The notes under the pieces were generated by a model. It saw only the letters and a program-made list of their open reading frames with translations, did no database searches and had not been told where the DNA came from. From NCBI GenBank assembly GCA_002449395.1, contig DKDP01000003.1, positions 62,001 to 126,000 of the forward strand: a stretch of 64,000 nucleotides of DNA, read 5' to 3'. A program made the position numbers and the translations under genes. Below, in pieces: positions 25,943 through 35,479 of the stretch. Every line of letters starts with the position of its first letter. Position 1 is the first letter of the stretch. This stretch comes from Ruminococcaceae bacterium UBA6845. Its GTDB lineage: Bacteria; Bacillota; Clostridia; Oscillospirales; Acutalibacteraceae.

Positions 25943-25977
25943 AAAAAATGCAGATCGAGTCGAAAGGACCCGATCTG
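25943..25977 (-). terminator. Intrinsic terminator of the carboxypeptidase-like gene
   Basis: CAGATCG and CGATCTG arms (25951-25957 with 25971-25977) enclose a GTC/GAC extension. On the minus strand the stem is followed by CATTTTTT; on the plus strand by AAATTTTTATTTTTT, so it may act both ways. Confidence 0.75.
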
Positions 25978-25983
25978 AAATTT

Positions 25984-27345
25984 TTATTTTTTATTCTTAG
26001 TTTTATTCTGCAAATCACTGTATTTAAACATTTTCAGTTCACGGTTCTTCTTTCGTCTGCGGTTTGCCCTGATATAAAGAGCAATATAAGCTCCGGCGGC
26101 GAGAACAACGAGTATTACGAGTATTTTAAACACCGTGCTGGCGGTCATTCTTTTAAACGCCGCCTTGAGGTAGAGAAGCATACTCATATTTGCGTTTTCG
26201 GCAACTACAAGCTCGACAGTGCCTATCTGCTGATCGGCGAACATTATTTTTGCCTTGCAGACCGTGTCACCTTTTTTGAACGGAGCGTTTAAGGCGTCCG
26301 GCATATCAATCGGCTCAAAGCTGACGCTTTCCGAACCGTTTCCCTCTGGGACAAGTGCGAGAACCTCATTCTTGGCAACGAGACGGACGTTGTCCATATC
26401 CCAACAGTAGTTGACGGGAATCGTCGTTACAAACTGAGATTCCTTGGTGACAATCTCATAGCTGAGGTTGTCAAAAGCCCATTCAAACATACGCACAACA
26501 TCGAGAATTGCCTGATTTTCCGTGTCGCCGTCACTGTCGGTGTCCTTATACGGTCCGCCGAGAGAGACCGCAAGATAGGTGTAGCCGTTGCGTGAGGCGT
26601 AGGAGATCATACTCTGTCCTTCGGCGTCGCTCGCACCCGTTTTGATTCCCTTACAGTCGGAGTAGTAATAGTCGGGGAAACCGTAATTCAGCATATAGTT
26701 TGTTGAAACTATCGTTCTTGCCTCGTTCTTGTTGGTCTGCGGAACGTCGTATGTCAGACTTTTTACTATCGTCTCAAAAACCGAATACTTCATTGCGGCA
26801 GCGGCAATTTTTGCAAGATCCTTTGCCGTCGATTTTTGGTTTTTATCGTCAAGACCGTGAGGATCGGTAAATTTCGTCTTTGAACAGCCGAGCTTCTTGG
26901 CGGCGGCGTTCATCTTGCTGACAAAGTTCGGAATACCCTTGCCGTATGTGTCGGCAAGCACAAGTGCCGCATCGTTTCCGCCCGGGATAAGCATACAGCA
27001 GAGCAGGTCGTGAACGCTGATTACCTCACCGTCCTGAAGTCCCGACATAATGCTTCCAGTGCCGTAAAGGCTTTCAAAGGAAGTGCCGGAGACAGTGATT
27101 TTACGGCTGAGGTCCTTTTCATTCTGAAGAACGACGAGCGCCGTCATAATCTTCGTAAGTCCCGACGGGTCGGCGGTCTGATCACCGTTTCGGTCGATGA
27201 TAACGGTGTTGCTGTCCGTATTTATCAGCAGGTCGATTTTGGAATAAAGTTCAACATCTGTTGCATAATCGGTCGCTGAGGCAGGCATAATGAGTGAAAC
27301 TGTAAGTAAAGCGGCGCAACATATAAAAATAATAAATTTTTTCAT
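25984..27345 (-). CDS. D-alanyl-D-alanine carboxypeptidase homologue lacking active-site serines
   Basis: 453 residues: signal peptide (about 1-24), a penicillin-binding peptidase S11 domain (about 30-290), a beta domain, then a C-terminal membrane helix (about 407-428) and a basic cytoplasmic tail. Active members cut the terminal D-Ala of stem peptides using SxxK, SxN and KTG motifs. Numbered from the TTG six bases upstream (27351), the first motif reads Gly64-Leu-Thr-Lys67 (with Ser63 one place early), the second Gly124-Gly-Asn126, and the third Lys237-Thr-Gly239 is intact. Both catalytic serines are thus glycine, confirmed in the codons. It is probably a non-catalytic binding or scaffold protein. 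A long C-terminal anchor resembles DacF/DacA plan. Confidence 0.88.
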   Translation of the reverse strand: MKKFIIFICCAALLTVSLIMPASATDYATDVELYSKIDLLINTDSNTVIIDRNGDQTADPSGLTKIMTALVVLQNEKDLSRKITVSGTSFESLYGTGSIMSGLQDGEVISVHDLLCCMLIPGGNDAALVLADTYGKGIPNFVSKMNAAAKKLGCSKTKFTDPHGLDDKNQKSTAKDLAKIAAAAMKYSVFETIVKSLTYDVPQTNKNEARTIVSTNYMLNYGFPDYYYSDCKGIKTGASDAEGQSMISYASRNGYTYLAVSLGGPYKDTDSDGDTENQAILDVVRMFEWAFDNLSYEIVTKESQFVTTIPVNYCWDMDNVRLVAKNEVLALVPEGNGSESVSFEPIDMPDALNAPFKKGDTVCKAKIMFADQQIGTVELVVAENANMSMLLYLKAAFKRMTASTVFKILVILVVLAAGAYIALYIRANRRRKKNRELKMFKYSDLQNKTKNKK

Positions 27346-27461
27346 AGACAAGACACCCGAATTTGTAGTATTATATATTATGAAATATTATAACAGATAG
27401 AGTTATAAAAATAAATACGAATTTTAAAAATTTTTATCACATTTTGGGGAGTGATCCGATA

Positions 27462-28151
27462 ATGGTTTACGCAACGGGAGATATGCACGGCGATTATGCA
27501 CTCTTCTCACAGAAGAAATTCAAAAACCTCAAAGAGGGCGACACGCTTATTGTCTGCGGAGATTTCGGATTTATATGGCGCGGCGATTCAAAAGAGAAAA
27601 AAATTCTTGATAAGCTCGAAAGAAAGAAATATAAAATTCTTTTTGTTGACGGTACTCACGAGAATTTCGATCTGCTTGCGAGATATCCGATCGTCAATTT
27701 TGCAGGCGGAAAGGCGCACAAAATAAGGGATAATATCTATCACCTGATGCGTGGTCAGATCTTTGAAATCGAGGGCGAAAAATACTTCACCATGGGCGGC
27801 GGAGAAAGTCCCGATGCCGATATGAGACTTGAGCACGACACCTGGTCGAGGGCGGAACTCCCGACCCAGGAGGAAATGCGTGAGGGCGCTGAGAATCTCG
27901 AACGATATAAATACAAGGTGGATTACATAATTACCCACGAGCCGTCGCAGAAGATAAAGAATTTTCTCAGGCTCAAGGATAATGAACCACTGACCGTTTC
28001 GGGACTTAACGCCTATTTGCAGGAGCTCAGCTCAAACTGCGATTACAAGCGCTGGTTTTTCGGCAGTCTGCACGAGGACAAGTTTGTCTCGGCAACTCAG
28101 ATTGCGCTGTTTCAGAATCTTGTGAACGTTCAAACCGGCGAAGTTGTTTAA
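27462..28151 (+). CDS. Calcineurin-like metallophosphoesterase
   Basis: 229 residues, cytoplasmic. Metal-site motifs: GDMHGD (6-11), CGDFGF (33-38), the third motif reads GTHEN instead of the usual GNHEN, then a late THEP-type histidine motif and a weak FGSLHED where GHxH is expected. The Asn of GNHE normally bridges metal and phosphate, so activity may be changed. The ATG follows GGGGAGTGAT; a TTG further up is not needed. It runs into deoC with 14 bases between, so the two form an operon. Substrate unknown. Confidence 0.85.
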   Translation: MVYATGDMHGDYALFSQKKFKNLKEGDTLIVCGDFGFIWRGDSKEKKILDKLERKKYKILFVDGTHENFDLLARYPIVNFAGGKAHKIRDNIYHLMRGQIFEIEGEKYFTMGGGESPDADMRLEHDTWSRAELPTQEEMREGAENLERYKYKVDYIITHEPSQKIKNFLRLKDNEPLTVSGLNAYLQELSSNCDYKRWFFGSLHEDKFVSATQIALFQNLVNVQTGEVV

Positions 28152-28165
28152 GAAAGGAAAGAAGT

Positions 28166-28831
28166 ATGGATATTAAGGATATACTTTCAAAGGTCGATCA
28201 CACACTGCTCTCTCAGGCGGCAACCTGGGATGAGATTAAAAGAATTTGTGACGACGGAATAAAATACGGCTGTGCCTCGGTATGTATTCCCGCAAGCTAT
28301 GTTAAACAGGCGGCGGAATACGTTGACGGAAAGATTCCTGTGTGTACGGTTATCGGCTTCCCGAACGGCTATTCGACAACTGCGGCGAAGTGCTTTGAGG
28401 CTGAGGACGCAGTGAAGAACGGCGCAGAAGAGATTGATATGGTTATAAATATCGGTGCGCTCAAGGACAAAAAGTACGATTTTATGCTTGACGAGATAAA
28501 TGCCGTTAAGAAAGCCTGCCACGGAAAGCTGCTCAAGGTTATTATCGAGACCTGCCTGCTGACCGATGAAGAAAAGGTCAAGATGTGTGAGATCGTTTCC
28601 GAATCGGATGCGGATTTTATCAAGACATCGACAGGTTTTTCAACCGGCGGAGCAACACGTGAGGACGTGGCTCTTTTCGCAAAGCACGTTTCAAACGGCA
28701 CGAAAATCAAAGCCGCAGGCGGAATCGCATCAATTGCGGACGCCGAGGATTTTATTAAGCTCGGTGCGGACAGGCTCGGAACGAGCAGAATCGTTAAGCT
28801 CGTGAAGAACGAAGAAGCATTCGGATATTGA
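28166..28831 (+). CDS. deoC: Deoxyribose-phosphate aldolase
   Basis: Splits 2-deoxyribose-5-phosphate into acetaldehyde and glyceraldehyde-3-phosphate in nucleoside salvage. 221 residues with KVDHTLL (9-15), the substrate region CTVIGFPNGY, Schiff-base Lys153 in DFIKTSTGF and the second lysine Lys182 in KIKAAGGI. The ATG follows AAGAAAGGAAAGAAGT. Downstream of the phosphoesterase gene, 38 bases before the acetyltransferase gene. Confidence 0.96.
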   Translation: MDIKDILSKVDHTLLSQAATWDEIKRICDDGIKYGCASVCIPASYVKQAAEYVDGKIPVCTVIGFPNGYSTTAAKCFEAEDAVKNGAEEIDMVINIGALKDKKYDFMLDEINAVKKACHGKLLKVIIETCLLTDEEKVKMCEIVSESDADFIKTSTGFSTGGATREDVALFAKHVSNGTKIKAAGGIASIADAEDFIKLGADRLGTSRIVKLVKNEEAFGY

Positions 28832-28869
28832 AAACAGGTTACGGTTATAAAAAATGAAAGGACAAAGAA

Positions 28870-30036
28870 ATGGCTAATAAATTATATTACGGAAGAGGCA
28901 AGGACGAGGATAATAAAAAGCTGATTGCTTTTCTGGATGAGGTTTTCTTTACCGATGACCCGGAGGGAAGGGATTTCTATAATCTTCTCCCGAAATGCTA
29001 TAAGGATCAGTACAGACCAGCCTACAACAACTTTGTCGTTCAGGACGAGAACGGCGAATTTCGTTCGGCGATAGGCAGCTTTTATAACGATATGACGGTC
29101 GGCGGCGAACCGATCAAGGCTTGCTGTATAGGCAACGTTGCCGTCGGCAAAAATTACAGATCAATGGGCTATATGATTGAGCTTATGGATATGTCGGTTG
29201 AGGATATGGGCAGGAACGGAGTCGATGTCGCATATCTCGGCGGTCAGCGCCAGCGCTACGGCTACTTCGGCTTTGAAACCTCTGGAACCGTATACCGTTT
29301 CAACTTCAGCAGAAGCGCATACAGACACGCACTCAAGGCTATGCCATGCGGACTTGATGTTGAGGAGCTCAGATCCGACGACAGCGAGAGTATGGCGCAG
29401 ATTGACAAGCTCTATTCGAGACTCCCGATCAGATCAAACCGTAAGCCCGAGAGCTATTATGATATCCTGCGCTCGTGGAGAGACCGCCCATATATACTTA
29501 AAAAGGACGGCGAGTTTGTCGGATATTTTATCTTCGATTTCTTCAAGCATAATGTTTGCGAATTTGACGTTGTTGATCCGAAGTATTTCCCGAATCTTGT
29601 TGCCGCCGCATTGGAAAACTGCGAAGAATATCATATCGGCTTTGTCGTTGCTCCGTTTGAATCCGAAAAGATGAAATTCTTCACCGAAAATTCGGACGGA
29701 TTCAACATTGACGGATGCGAGATGATTCTCGTTTATAATTTTGAAAAGGTTATCCGTGCATACCTCAAGGCAAAGGCAAGCTATGCAAAGCTCTGCGACG
29801 GTGCGGTTACGGTGCTTATCCACGGCAAGTACGGTGACGAAAGCCTCCGCATCGAGGTTATGAATAACGAAGTCAAGGTTGAAAAATTTGACGGCGAGGC
29901 GGAATATGAGCTGAGCCATCACGAGGCAACAAGAGCGTTTTTCTCCAACCTGCCTGCGGACAGGGAAAAATTCCCTGCAAGCGTACAGCAGTGGCTCCCG
30001 CTTCACGTTTTTCTTTCGTCATCCGACACAATGTAA
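28870..30036 (+). CDS. GNAT acetyltransferase, Eis-like
   Basis: 388 residues, long for a single GNAT. The N-terminal half has the acetyl-CoA site pattern IGNVAVGKNYRSMGYM (about 77-92) and GGQRQRYGYFGFE (about 114-126), as in two-domain GNAT proteins related to Eis. The C-terminal third (FEKVIRAYLKAKASYAKLCDGAVTV onward) fits an SCP2-like sterol-carrier fold in those proteins. Acceptor substrate unknown. Preceded by AAAGGACAAAGAA and followed at 13 bases by galM. Confidence 0.82.
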   Translation: MANKLYYGRGKDEDNKKLIAFLDEVFFTDDPEGRDFYNLLPKCYKDQYRPAYNNFVVQDENGEFRSAIGSFYNDMTVGGEPIKACCIGNVAVGKNYRSMGYMIELMDMSVEDMGRNGVDVAYLGGQRQRYGYFGFETSGTVYRFNFSRSAYRHALKAMPCGLDVEELRSDDSESMAQIDKLYSRLPIRSNRKPESYYDILRSWRDRPYILKKDGEFVGYFIFDFFKHNVCEFDVVDPKYFPNLVAAALENCEEYHIGFVVAPFESEKMKFFTENSDGFNIDGCEMILVYNFEKVIRAYLKAKASYAKLCDGAVTVLIHGKYGDESLRIEVMNNEVKVEKFDGEAEYELSHHEATRAFFSNLPADREKFPASVQQWLPLHVFLSSSDTM

Positions 30037-30049
30037 AAGGAGAGATAAT

Positions 30050-31093
30050 ATGTCAGTTAACAGCTCATTTTTCGGAAATATGTCCGACGGTAAAGAGGTC
30101 AGGCTTTTCACAATAACAAATTCCAACGGAATAATTCTTCAGGTAATCACTCTCGGCGCAACGCTTCAGGCTCTTTACACATCAGACAAGTACGGCAGAC
30201 TGAGCGATATAACGGTCGGCTTTGACAGCCTTTACGGTCACCTGAATTTCACCGATTATCAGGGCAAGGTTGTCGGCAGATATGCCAACAGAATCGCTAA
30301 CGGCTCGTTTATGATGAACGGTAAAAAGATTCAGCTAACTCAAAACGAAAAGGGCAAGACCTGCCTGCACAGTGCGGGCGAGTTTTCAAATGCGGTATGG
30401 GACGCAGAGATTGTCGGCGACAATGCAGTCGAGCTTTCCTATACAAGCCCCGACGGAACGAGCGGATATGAGGGAAAAATGGACGCAAAGGTCAGATACA
30501 CCCTTACGGACAACAACAGGGTTGAGATCGAGTACAGTGCAGTGAGCGACAAGGACACGGTTATCAACTTTACCAATCATACATATTTCAATCTCAGCGG
30601 CTGTGCAATGAGCGATGTCCTCGGCCACGTTCTTAAGCTCAATGCGAAGAAATTCACCCCGACGGATGAGGACAGTATACCTACGGGTCAGCTCCGTTCG
30701 GTTTTCGGTACGCCGTTTGATTTTACAAATCCGACCTCAATCGGCAAGCGAATCCACGATAGGGATGCCCAGCTTATGATGTGCAGGGGCTATGATCACA
30801 ATTTCTGCCTTGACCACGTTGAGGGCGAGGCGGACGCAACTGTTTACGAGCCTGTCAGCGGCAGACAGCTCAAGGTTTATACCGATCTTCCCGGCGTTCA
30901 GTTCTATACGGGCAATTTCCTTGACGGTACAATAATCGGCAAGGGCGGACTCCCGCTTGTTCAGCACGCCGGCTTCTGCCTTGAAACTCAGTATTATCCC
31001 GACACGCCGAACCATCCCGAGTTCCCGCAGTGCACATTCAAGGCGGGCGAGGAGTATAAGTCGAAAACAATCTTTGAAATAAATGTATTTTAA
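30050..31093 (+). CDS. galM: Aldose 1-epimerase
   Basis: Interconverts alpha and beta anomers of galactose and related sugars. 347 residues, usual length. Signature residues: GRYANRIANGSF (about 74-85), His in NHTYFNLSG, DHNFCL region, LPGVQFYTGNFLDG and the catalytic Glu in FCLETQYYPDTPNHPEFP near the C-terminus. No signal peptide. Together with the GH36 alpha-galactosidase at 44.4 kb it suggests galactoside use. RBS AAAGGAGAG. Confidence 0.96.
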   Translation: MSVNSSFFGNMSDGKEVRLFTITNSNGIILQVITLGATLQALYTSDKYGRLSDITVGFDSLYGHLNFTDYQGKVVGRYANRIANGSFMMNGKKIQLTQNEKGKTCLHSAGEFSNAVWDAEIVGDNAVELSYTSPDGTSGYEGKMDAKVRYTLTDNNRVEIEYSAVSDKDTVINFTNHTYFNLSGCAMSDVLGHVLKLNAKKFTPTDEDSIPTGQLRSVFGTPFDFTNPTSIGKRIHDRDAQLMMCRGYDHNFCLDHVEGEADATVYEPVSGRQLKVYTDLPGVQFYTGNFLDGTIIGKGGLPLVQHAGFCLETQYYPDTPNHPEFPQCTFKAGEEYKSKTIFEINVF

Positions 31094-31190
31094 AGAATAT
31101 TTTTGATTAGTTCACAAAATGGACAAATTAAAAAGTATAATTAAGATAAAGACGACAATTAAAGGGTCTTATTGAAACGGAGGAATTTAT

Positions 31191-31892
31191 ATGGCAACGG
31201 AAAAAATTCTTGTAGTCGATGACGACACCAATATATGTGAGCTTCTCAGACTTTATCTTGAAAAAGAGGGTTACAGCGTTACGATCGCTAACTCGGGAAT
31301 GCAGGCGGTTAAGCTCTTCGCCGAGCATCAGCCCGATCTTATGCTTCTTGACATAATGCTGCCCGAGCTTGACGGCTGGCAGGTTTGCAGAGAGGTAAGG
31401 AAATATTCCAATAAGCCGATAATTATGCTCACGGCAAAGGGCGAGACCTTTGATAAGGTGCTCGGTCTTGAGCTCGGAGCGGACGACTATATTACAAAGC
31501 CGTTTGAGGCTAAGGAGGTTCTTGCAAGAATCAAGGCGGTTCTGCGCAGAACATCAAACGCATCCGCACCAGAAGCGGAAAGCAACATAAAGCAGGTTTC
31601 ATACGACAACCTGTCAATCAATCTCACAAACTATGAGCTCAGAGTCAAGGGCGAAAAGGTCGACGCTCCGCCGAAGGAGCTTGAACTTCTCTATCACCTC
31701 GCAAGCAATCCGAACAGAGTTTTCACAAGGGATCAGCTTCTTGACGAGGTATGGGGCTTTGACTACTACGGCGACAGCAGAACCGTTGACGTTCACGTCA
31801 AGCGCATCCGTGAGAAATTAGAGGGCGTTTCGGATAAATGGGAGATCAAGACCGTCTGGAGCGTCGGATATAAATTTGAAACCAAGGACTGA
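31191..31892 (+). CDS. OmpR/PhoB-family response regulator
   Basis: 233 residues: receiver domain with phospho-acceptor Asp54 in LLDIMLPELDGW and Lys in YITKPFEAKE, then a winged-helix DNA-binding domain ending RTVDVHVKRIREKLE..WEIKTVWSVGYKFE. The ATG follows CGGAGGAAT. Cognate kinase starts six bases downstream and an HtrA protease follows, so envelope stress is the likely signal; this is inferred from context. Confidence 0.95.
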   Translation: MATEKILVVDDDTNICELLRLYLEKEGYSVTIANSGMQAVKLFAEHQPDLMLLDIMLPELDGWQVCREVRKYSNKPIIMLTAKGETFDKVLGLELGADDYITKPFEAKEVLARIKAVLRRTSNASAPEAESNIKQVSYDNLSINLTNYELRVKGEKVDAPPKELELLYHLASNPNRVFTRDQLLDEVWGFDYYGDSRTVDVHVKRIREKLEGVSDKWEIKTVWSVGYKFETKD

Positions 31893-31898
31893 TGATCC

Positions 31899-33404
31899 AT
31901 GGGCAGAAAAAGAAATTGCGAACCCAAAAATAAAAAACTTTTTTATAAATATCTTTCCATCATAACCTTGGTCAGCCTGTTCAGCGTCTTAATTGTATGC
32001 TCGACATATCTCGGAATTGCTTCAAAATACCGCAACGAGGAGCAGCTTGCGACGCTTGAACGAAATACTACGATTATCTCGAAAAACTCCGAGAAAATTC
32101 TCAGCCAATTTTCCGGGAAATACGACAGCGGAGAGGAAGTTGACATCTCTCCGCTTTCAATGATCTGTAACACGATCAATAATATGTCTGCGGCGTTGGA
32201 TGCCGACATATTTATTATTAATATGAACGGTGAGGTCGTTGTATGTAAGGAAATGATGAGCGACAGATTTCGCTTTGATTCAAACGCAACCTGCGTTGTG
32301 CACGGCGGTTATAAGATTGATCAGTCGATCATCAGCCAGGCGACCGATAAGGACTACACCGAGGTCGGCAGACTGGGCAATACTTTTGTCAGGACGCAGC
32401 TTACAGCCGCATCCCCGATCAAGATCAACAACAAAACCGTTGCAATTGTTATCGCAACGGAGAAGATAACCGCAAGCTGGTACAGCTACGCAAAGCGTAT
32501 GCTGCAAATCTTCCTTGTTGCGGTGCTGTTCTCACTGGTTCTTTCTTTTATGGCGGTTTATTATCTCAGTTACAGACTGACACGTCCTCTCAGGGATATG
32601 GCGACGGCGACGGAGCATTACGCTCAGGGTGATTTCAGCTATAAGGTTAAGGTGCGGGGACACGACGAGGTCGCACAGCTCTCGGAGGCTTTCAACACGA
32701 TGGCGATGTCACTTTCGGCGCTCGAAAGCTCACGCAGGAGCTTTGTTGCCAATGTTTCACACGAGCTGAAAACACCGATGACCTCAATCGGCGGATTCAT
32801 AGACGGTATGCTTGACGGAACGATCAGTCAGGACAAATACGATTATTATCTCAGAATTGTTTCCGATGAGGTGAAGCGTCTTTCAAGGCTTGTAACCGGT
32901 ATGTTAAATATGTCGAAGCTCGAGGCGGGCGAAATGCAGATAAATATGAAGCAGTTCGATATCAGTGCGGATATTTTCAAAACCCTGCTTTCGTTTGAGA
33001 GAAAGATTAACGATAAGAGCATCGAGATTGTCGGACTTGACAAGATGGAGAGTATGACCGTCAGCGCCGACGAGGATATGATGATGCAGGTAATCTATAA
33101 TCTTATTGACAATGCTGTCAAGTTTACTCCGCAGAACGGCTACATCGAGTTCAAAACCTATCGTGATAAGGAAAAGCTCTTTGTCAGCATCAAAAACAGC
33201 GGCGCAGGTATTGAGCGTGAGGAAGCGGACAAAATATTTGAGAGATTTTATAAGATCGACAAGTCAAGAAGCTACGATGTCAAGGGTGCAGGTCTCGGAC
33301 TTTACCTTGTGAAGAGCATTATTGAGCTTCACGGCGGTCAGATCGTCTGCGACAGCAAGGTAAACGAGTATACGGAATTTGTATTCTGGCTTCCAAACGT
33401 TTAA
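31899..33404 (+). CDS. Sensor histidine kinase
   Basis: 501 residues. A membrane helix (about 22-42), an extracellular sensor region of about 150 residues, a second helix (about 202-224), HAMP domain (RLTRPLRDMATATEHY), HisKA with phospho-His288 in NVSHELKTPM, and an ATPase domain with N box IYNLIDNAVKFTP and G boxes GAGIEREE and GAGLGLYLVKSI. Pairs with the response regulator just upstream. Its stop is 131 bases before the HtrA gene. Confidence 0.95.
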   Translation: MGRKRNCEPKNKKLFYKYLSIITLVSLFSVLIVCSTYLGIASKYRNEEQLATLERNTTIISKNSEKILSQFSGKYDSGEEVDISPLSMICNTINNMSAALDADIFIINMNGEVVVCKEMMSDRFRFDSNATCVVHGGYKIDQSIISQATDKDYTEVGRLGNTFVRTQLTAASPIKINNKTVAIVIATEKITASWYSYAKRMLQIFLVAVLFSLVLSFMAVYYLSYRLTRPLRDMATATEHYAQGDFSYKVKVRGHDEVAQLSEAFNTMAMSLSALESSRRSFVANVSHELKTPMTSIGGFIDGMLDGTISQDKYDYYLRIVSDEVKRLSRLVTGMLNMSKLEAGEMQINMKQFDISADIFKTLLSFERKINDKSIEIVGLDKMESMTVSADEDMMMQVIYNLIDNAVKFTPQNGYIEFKTYRDKEKLFVSIKNSGAGIEREEADKIFERFYKIDKSRSYDVKGAGLGLYLVKSIIELHGGQIVCDSKVNEYTEFVFWLPNV

Positions 33405-33535
33405 TTTTTGTTTACAATTTATAAAAACCGTCTTAAAAAGCGGAGTTTATACTGTAAGCAACATAAGGAAACACCGATCGGTTAAGCGAAAAAATCAGTG
33501 ATCGGATGTTTAATCCGTAACAGGAGGAATAATTT

Positions 33536-35098
33536 ATGAGTGACGAAAACAGATATTACGGAACACAGGAAAATCCCGAATCTGCCGAAAACAGCTCGGC
33601 GGAAAACACGCAGAGTGAACCCGAAAAGGTATACGGCGAGCCGGTAGACAACGGTAACCGGTCGACATACGGTAATTATAACGATTTCAGCAGATACAAC
33701 GACAGCGTTGACGATTCACAGAAGGAATCGCCGTACAGCCCTTACAACTCACAGCCCTATGAGGAAAACAAAACGAACAATGCTCAGCAGGCGAATGATT
33801 ATTACAGTCAGCAGTACGCAAAGACAATGAACGAGGTTCCCGCAAAGAAAAAGAGCAAGGGCTTCAAGGGCTTTGTGATTGCACTTGTTGCGGTTGTTGT
33901 ATGCGTAGCGATTGTTCTCGGCGTTTACCCGCTGGTTAAAAAGAGCAGCAGCAAGACAACCGAATCCGGAGATTCAACACAGCTTACGCTCAGTGAAACA
34001 CCGACGGCTAAGAACACCTCTAACGTACCCTCGAGTGAGGATATTGCCGCAAAGGCGGAGAAATTCAACGTCGGCATCAAGCTCTACGGTCAGTCACAGT
34101 CGATCTTCTCGTCGTCATCGAAAAATTCTCTTGTCGGCGAGGGCTCGGGTATCATAATGGGCGAGGACAGCTCAAAGAAATATACCTATATTGTCACCTG
34201 CGCACACGTTATCAGCGAGGTTAAAACCTCGGGCTATACAATGACCGTTACCGATTACGAGGGCAACAATTATGACGGTATTCTCGTCGGCTATGACTCA
34301 AAAACGGATGTCGGTGTTATCAAGATTCAGAAAACCGGTCTTACCGCCGCAGAGTTCGGCGATTCAACAACTCTGAAAAAGGGTCAGACGGTTTACGCTA
34401 TCGGTAATCCCGGCGGCTCCGAGTTCTTCGGCTCGTTTACAAAGGGTATGGTTTCCGCAATCGACAGACCGATCAGCAGTGAGAGCGGATATGAAATGAA
34501 ATGTATTCAGCACACAACTCCGATCAACTCGGGCAACTCGGGCGGAGCCCTGATGAACGAATTTGGTCAGGTTATCGGTATCAACTCTTCAAAGATTGTC
34601 AGCACAGGCTACGAGGGAATGGCATTCGCAATTCCAATTTCGGACGCCAAGGAAATAATTGACGATATTATAGCAAACGGTTATGTCACGGACAGACCGA
34701 AGCTCGGCATCTCATATGCGGCGGCTGAAAAATATCAGCAGTACGCAATGGTAGTTAAGCTCAAGGATCTTCCGAGCGGTTCTCTTGTAATCGCATCAAT
34801 CAACAGCGACAGCTCCCTTGCAAACAGCAAGGCAAAGGTCGGCGACCTTATCATCGGTGTTAACGGTGAAAAGCTCGATACTGCAGATGTTCTCCTTGAC
34901 AAGATCGAGAACGGCAAGGTCGGCGATAAGCTGAAGCTCGAGATTTGCAGGATCAATTCGGATTACTCGGTCGACACATTTACGGTTGAGGCAACCCTCG
35001 TCGAGGACACGGGTACATCGAGCGAAACCGAAACAACAACCCAGAATCAGCAGCAGAATGACTACGATTGGGGTCAGTTCTTCGGCAGCGGATATTAA
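33536..35098 (+). CDS. HtrA/DegP-like membrane-anchored serine protease
   Basis: 520 residues: a cytoplasmic low-complexity head rich in Asn, Ser, Tyr, Gln and Glu (1-100), one membrane helix (about 109-132), a trypsin-like domain with His224 (CAHVIS), Asp258 (DVGVIKI) and Ser335 (NSGNSGGAL), and a PDZ domain (about 400-490), then a Gln/Asp-rich tail. The catalytic triad is complete. It probably degrades or refolds damaged exported proteins. The gene follows the two-component pair and may be its target. The ATG is preceded by CAGGAGGAAT. Confidence 0.95.
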   Translation: MSDENRYYGTQENPESAENSSAENTQSEPEKVYGEPVDNGNRSTYGNYNDFSRYNDSVDDSQKESPYSPYNSQPYEENKTNNAQQANDYYSQQYAKTMNEVPAKKKSKGFKGFVIALVAVVVCVAIVLGVYPLVKKSSSKTTESGDSTQLTLSETPTAKNTSNVPSSEDIAAKAEKFNVGIKLYGQSQSIFSSSSKNSLVGEGSGIIMGEDSSKKYTYIVTCAHVISEVKTSGYTMTVTDYEGNNYDGILVGYDSKTDVGVIKIQKTGLTAAEFGDSTTLKKGQTVYAIGNPGGSEFFGSFTKGMVSAIDRPISSESGYEMKCIQHTTPINSGNSGGALMNEFGQVIGINSSKIVSTGYEGMAFAIPISDAKEIIDDIIANGYVTDRPKLGISYAAAEKYQQYAMVVKLKDLPSGSLVIASINSDSSLANSKAKVGDLIIGVNGEKLDTADVLLDKIENGKVGDKLKLEICRINSDYSVDTFTVEATLVEDTGTSSETETTTQNQQQNDYDWGQFFGSGY

Positions 35099-35122
35099 TA
35101 AAACCGAAAAACACATTACGGA

Positions 35123-35150
35123 GGAGTTCGGATTTTGCCGGGCTCCTTTC
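35123..35150 (+). terminator. Intrinsic terminator after htrA-like gene
   Basis: GGAGTTCGG (35123-35131) pairs with CCGGGCTCC (35138-35146) with two wobbles, followed by TTTCCTTT. Confidence 0.65.
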
Positions 35151-35345
35151 CTTTGGTTAAAATGACAACAGATTTCCAAAATATAGTGTTTGCGAGCCTT
35201 TCCGATGCTGTTTTTATCAATATTTGGTGATTTTTCACAAGGGGTAATGATGGAAAAAATTAGTTTTACTTCGTCATTTTTGATAAAATAATTTTTTAAT
35301 CAACCTCATTTTGAAAAGATTTTTCAAAAAATATGCTCAAAAGGG

Positions 35346-35374
35346 TTGAAAAATTCTTCTGAATTGTGTAAAAT
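35346..35374 (+). promoter_or_regulatory. Sigma-A-type promoter for the cdaR-ftsEX operon
   Basis: TTGAAA (35346-35351), 17-base spacer, TAAAAT (35369-35374). The rest of the 381-base spacer (35099-35479) is AT-rich and holds no gene; it carries a TTGAT..ATCAA inverted repeat near 35280-35303. Confidence 0.65.
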
Positions 35375-35410
35375 GTATATGTTTAGATTGGCATTTTGTA
35401 TAAACCTGCC

Positions 35411-35435
35411 TAAAATGATCCTGTCGGTCATTTAA
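35411..35435 (+). promoter_or_regulatory. Inverted repeat in the leader of the cdaR-like gene
   Basis: AAATGA (35413-35418) and TCATTT (35428-35433) flank nine bases, about 38 bases after the -10 box and 45 before the ATG. It could be an operator for the regulator encoded downstream. No proof of binding. Confidence 0.35.
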
Positions 35436-35479
35436 AAGTGCTAATGATGAAGTGAAAAACAAGCGTGAGGAGAGATAAT

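Noticed and set aside
33466..33512. ACACCGATCGG..GATCGGATGT inverted segments before the HtrA gene as a terminator or operator
   Set aside because: Imperfect pairing and no T-run; too weak to annotate.
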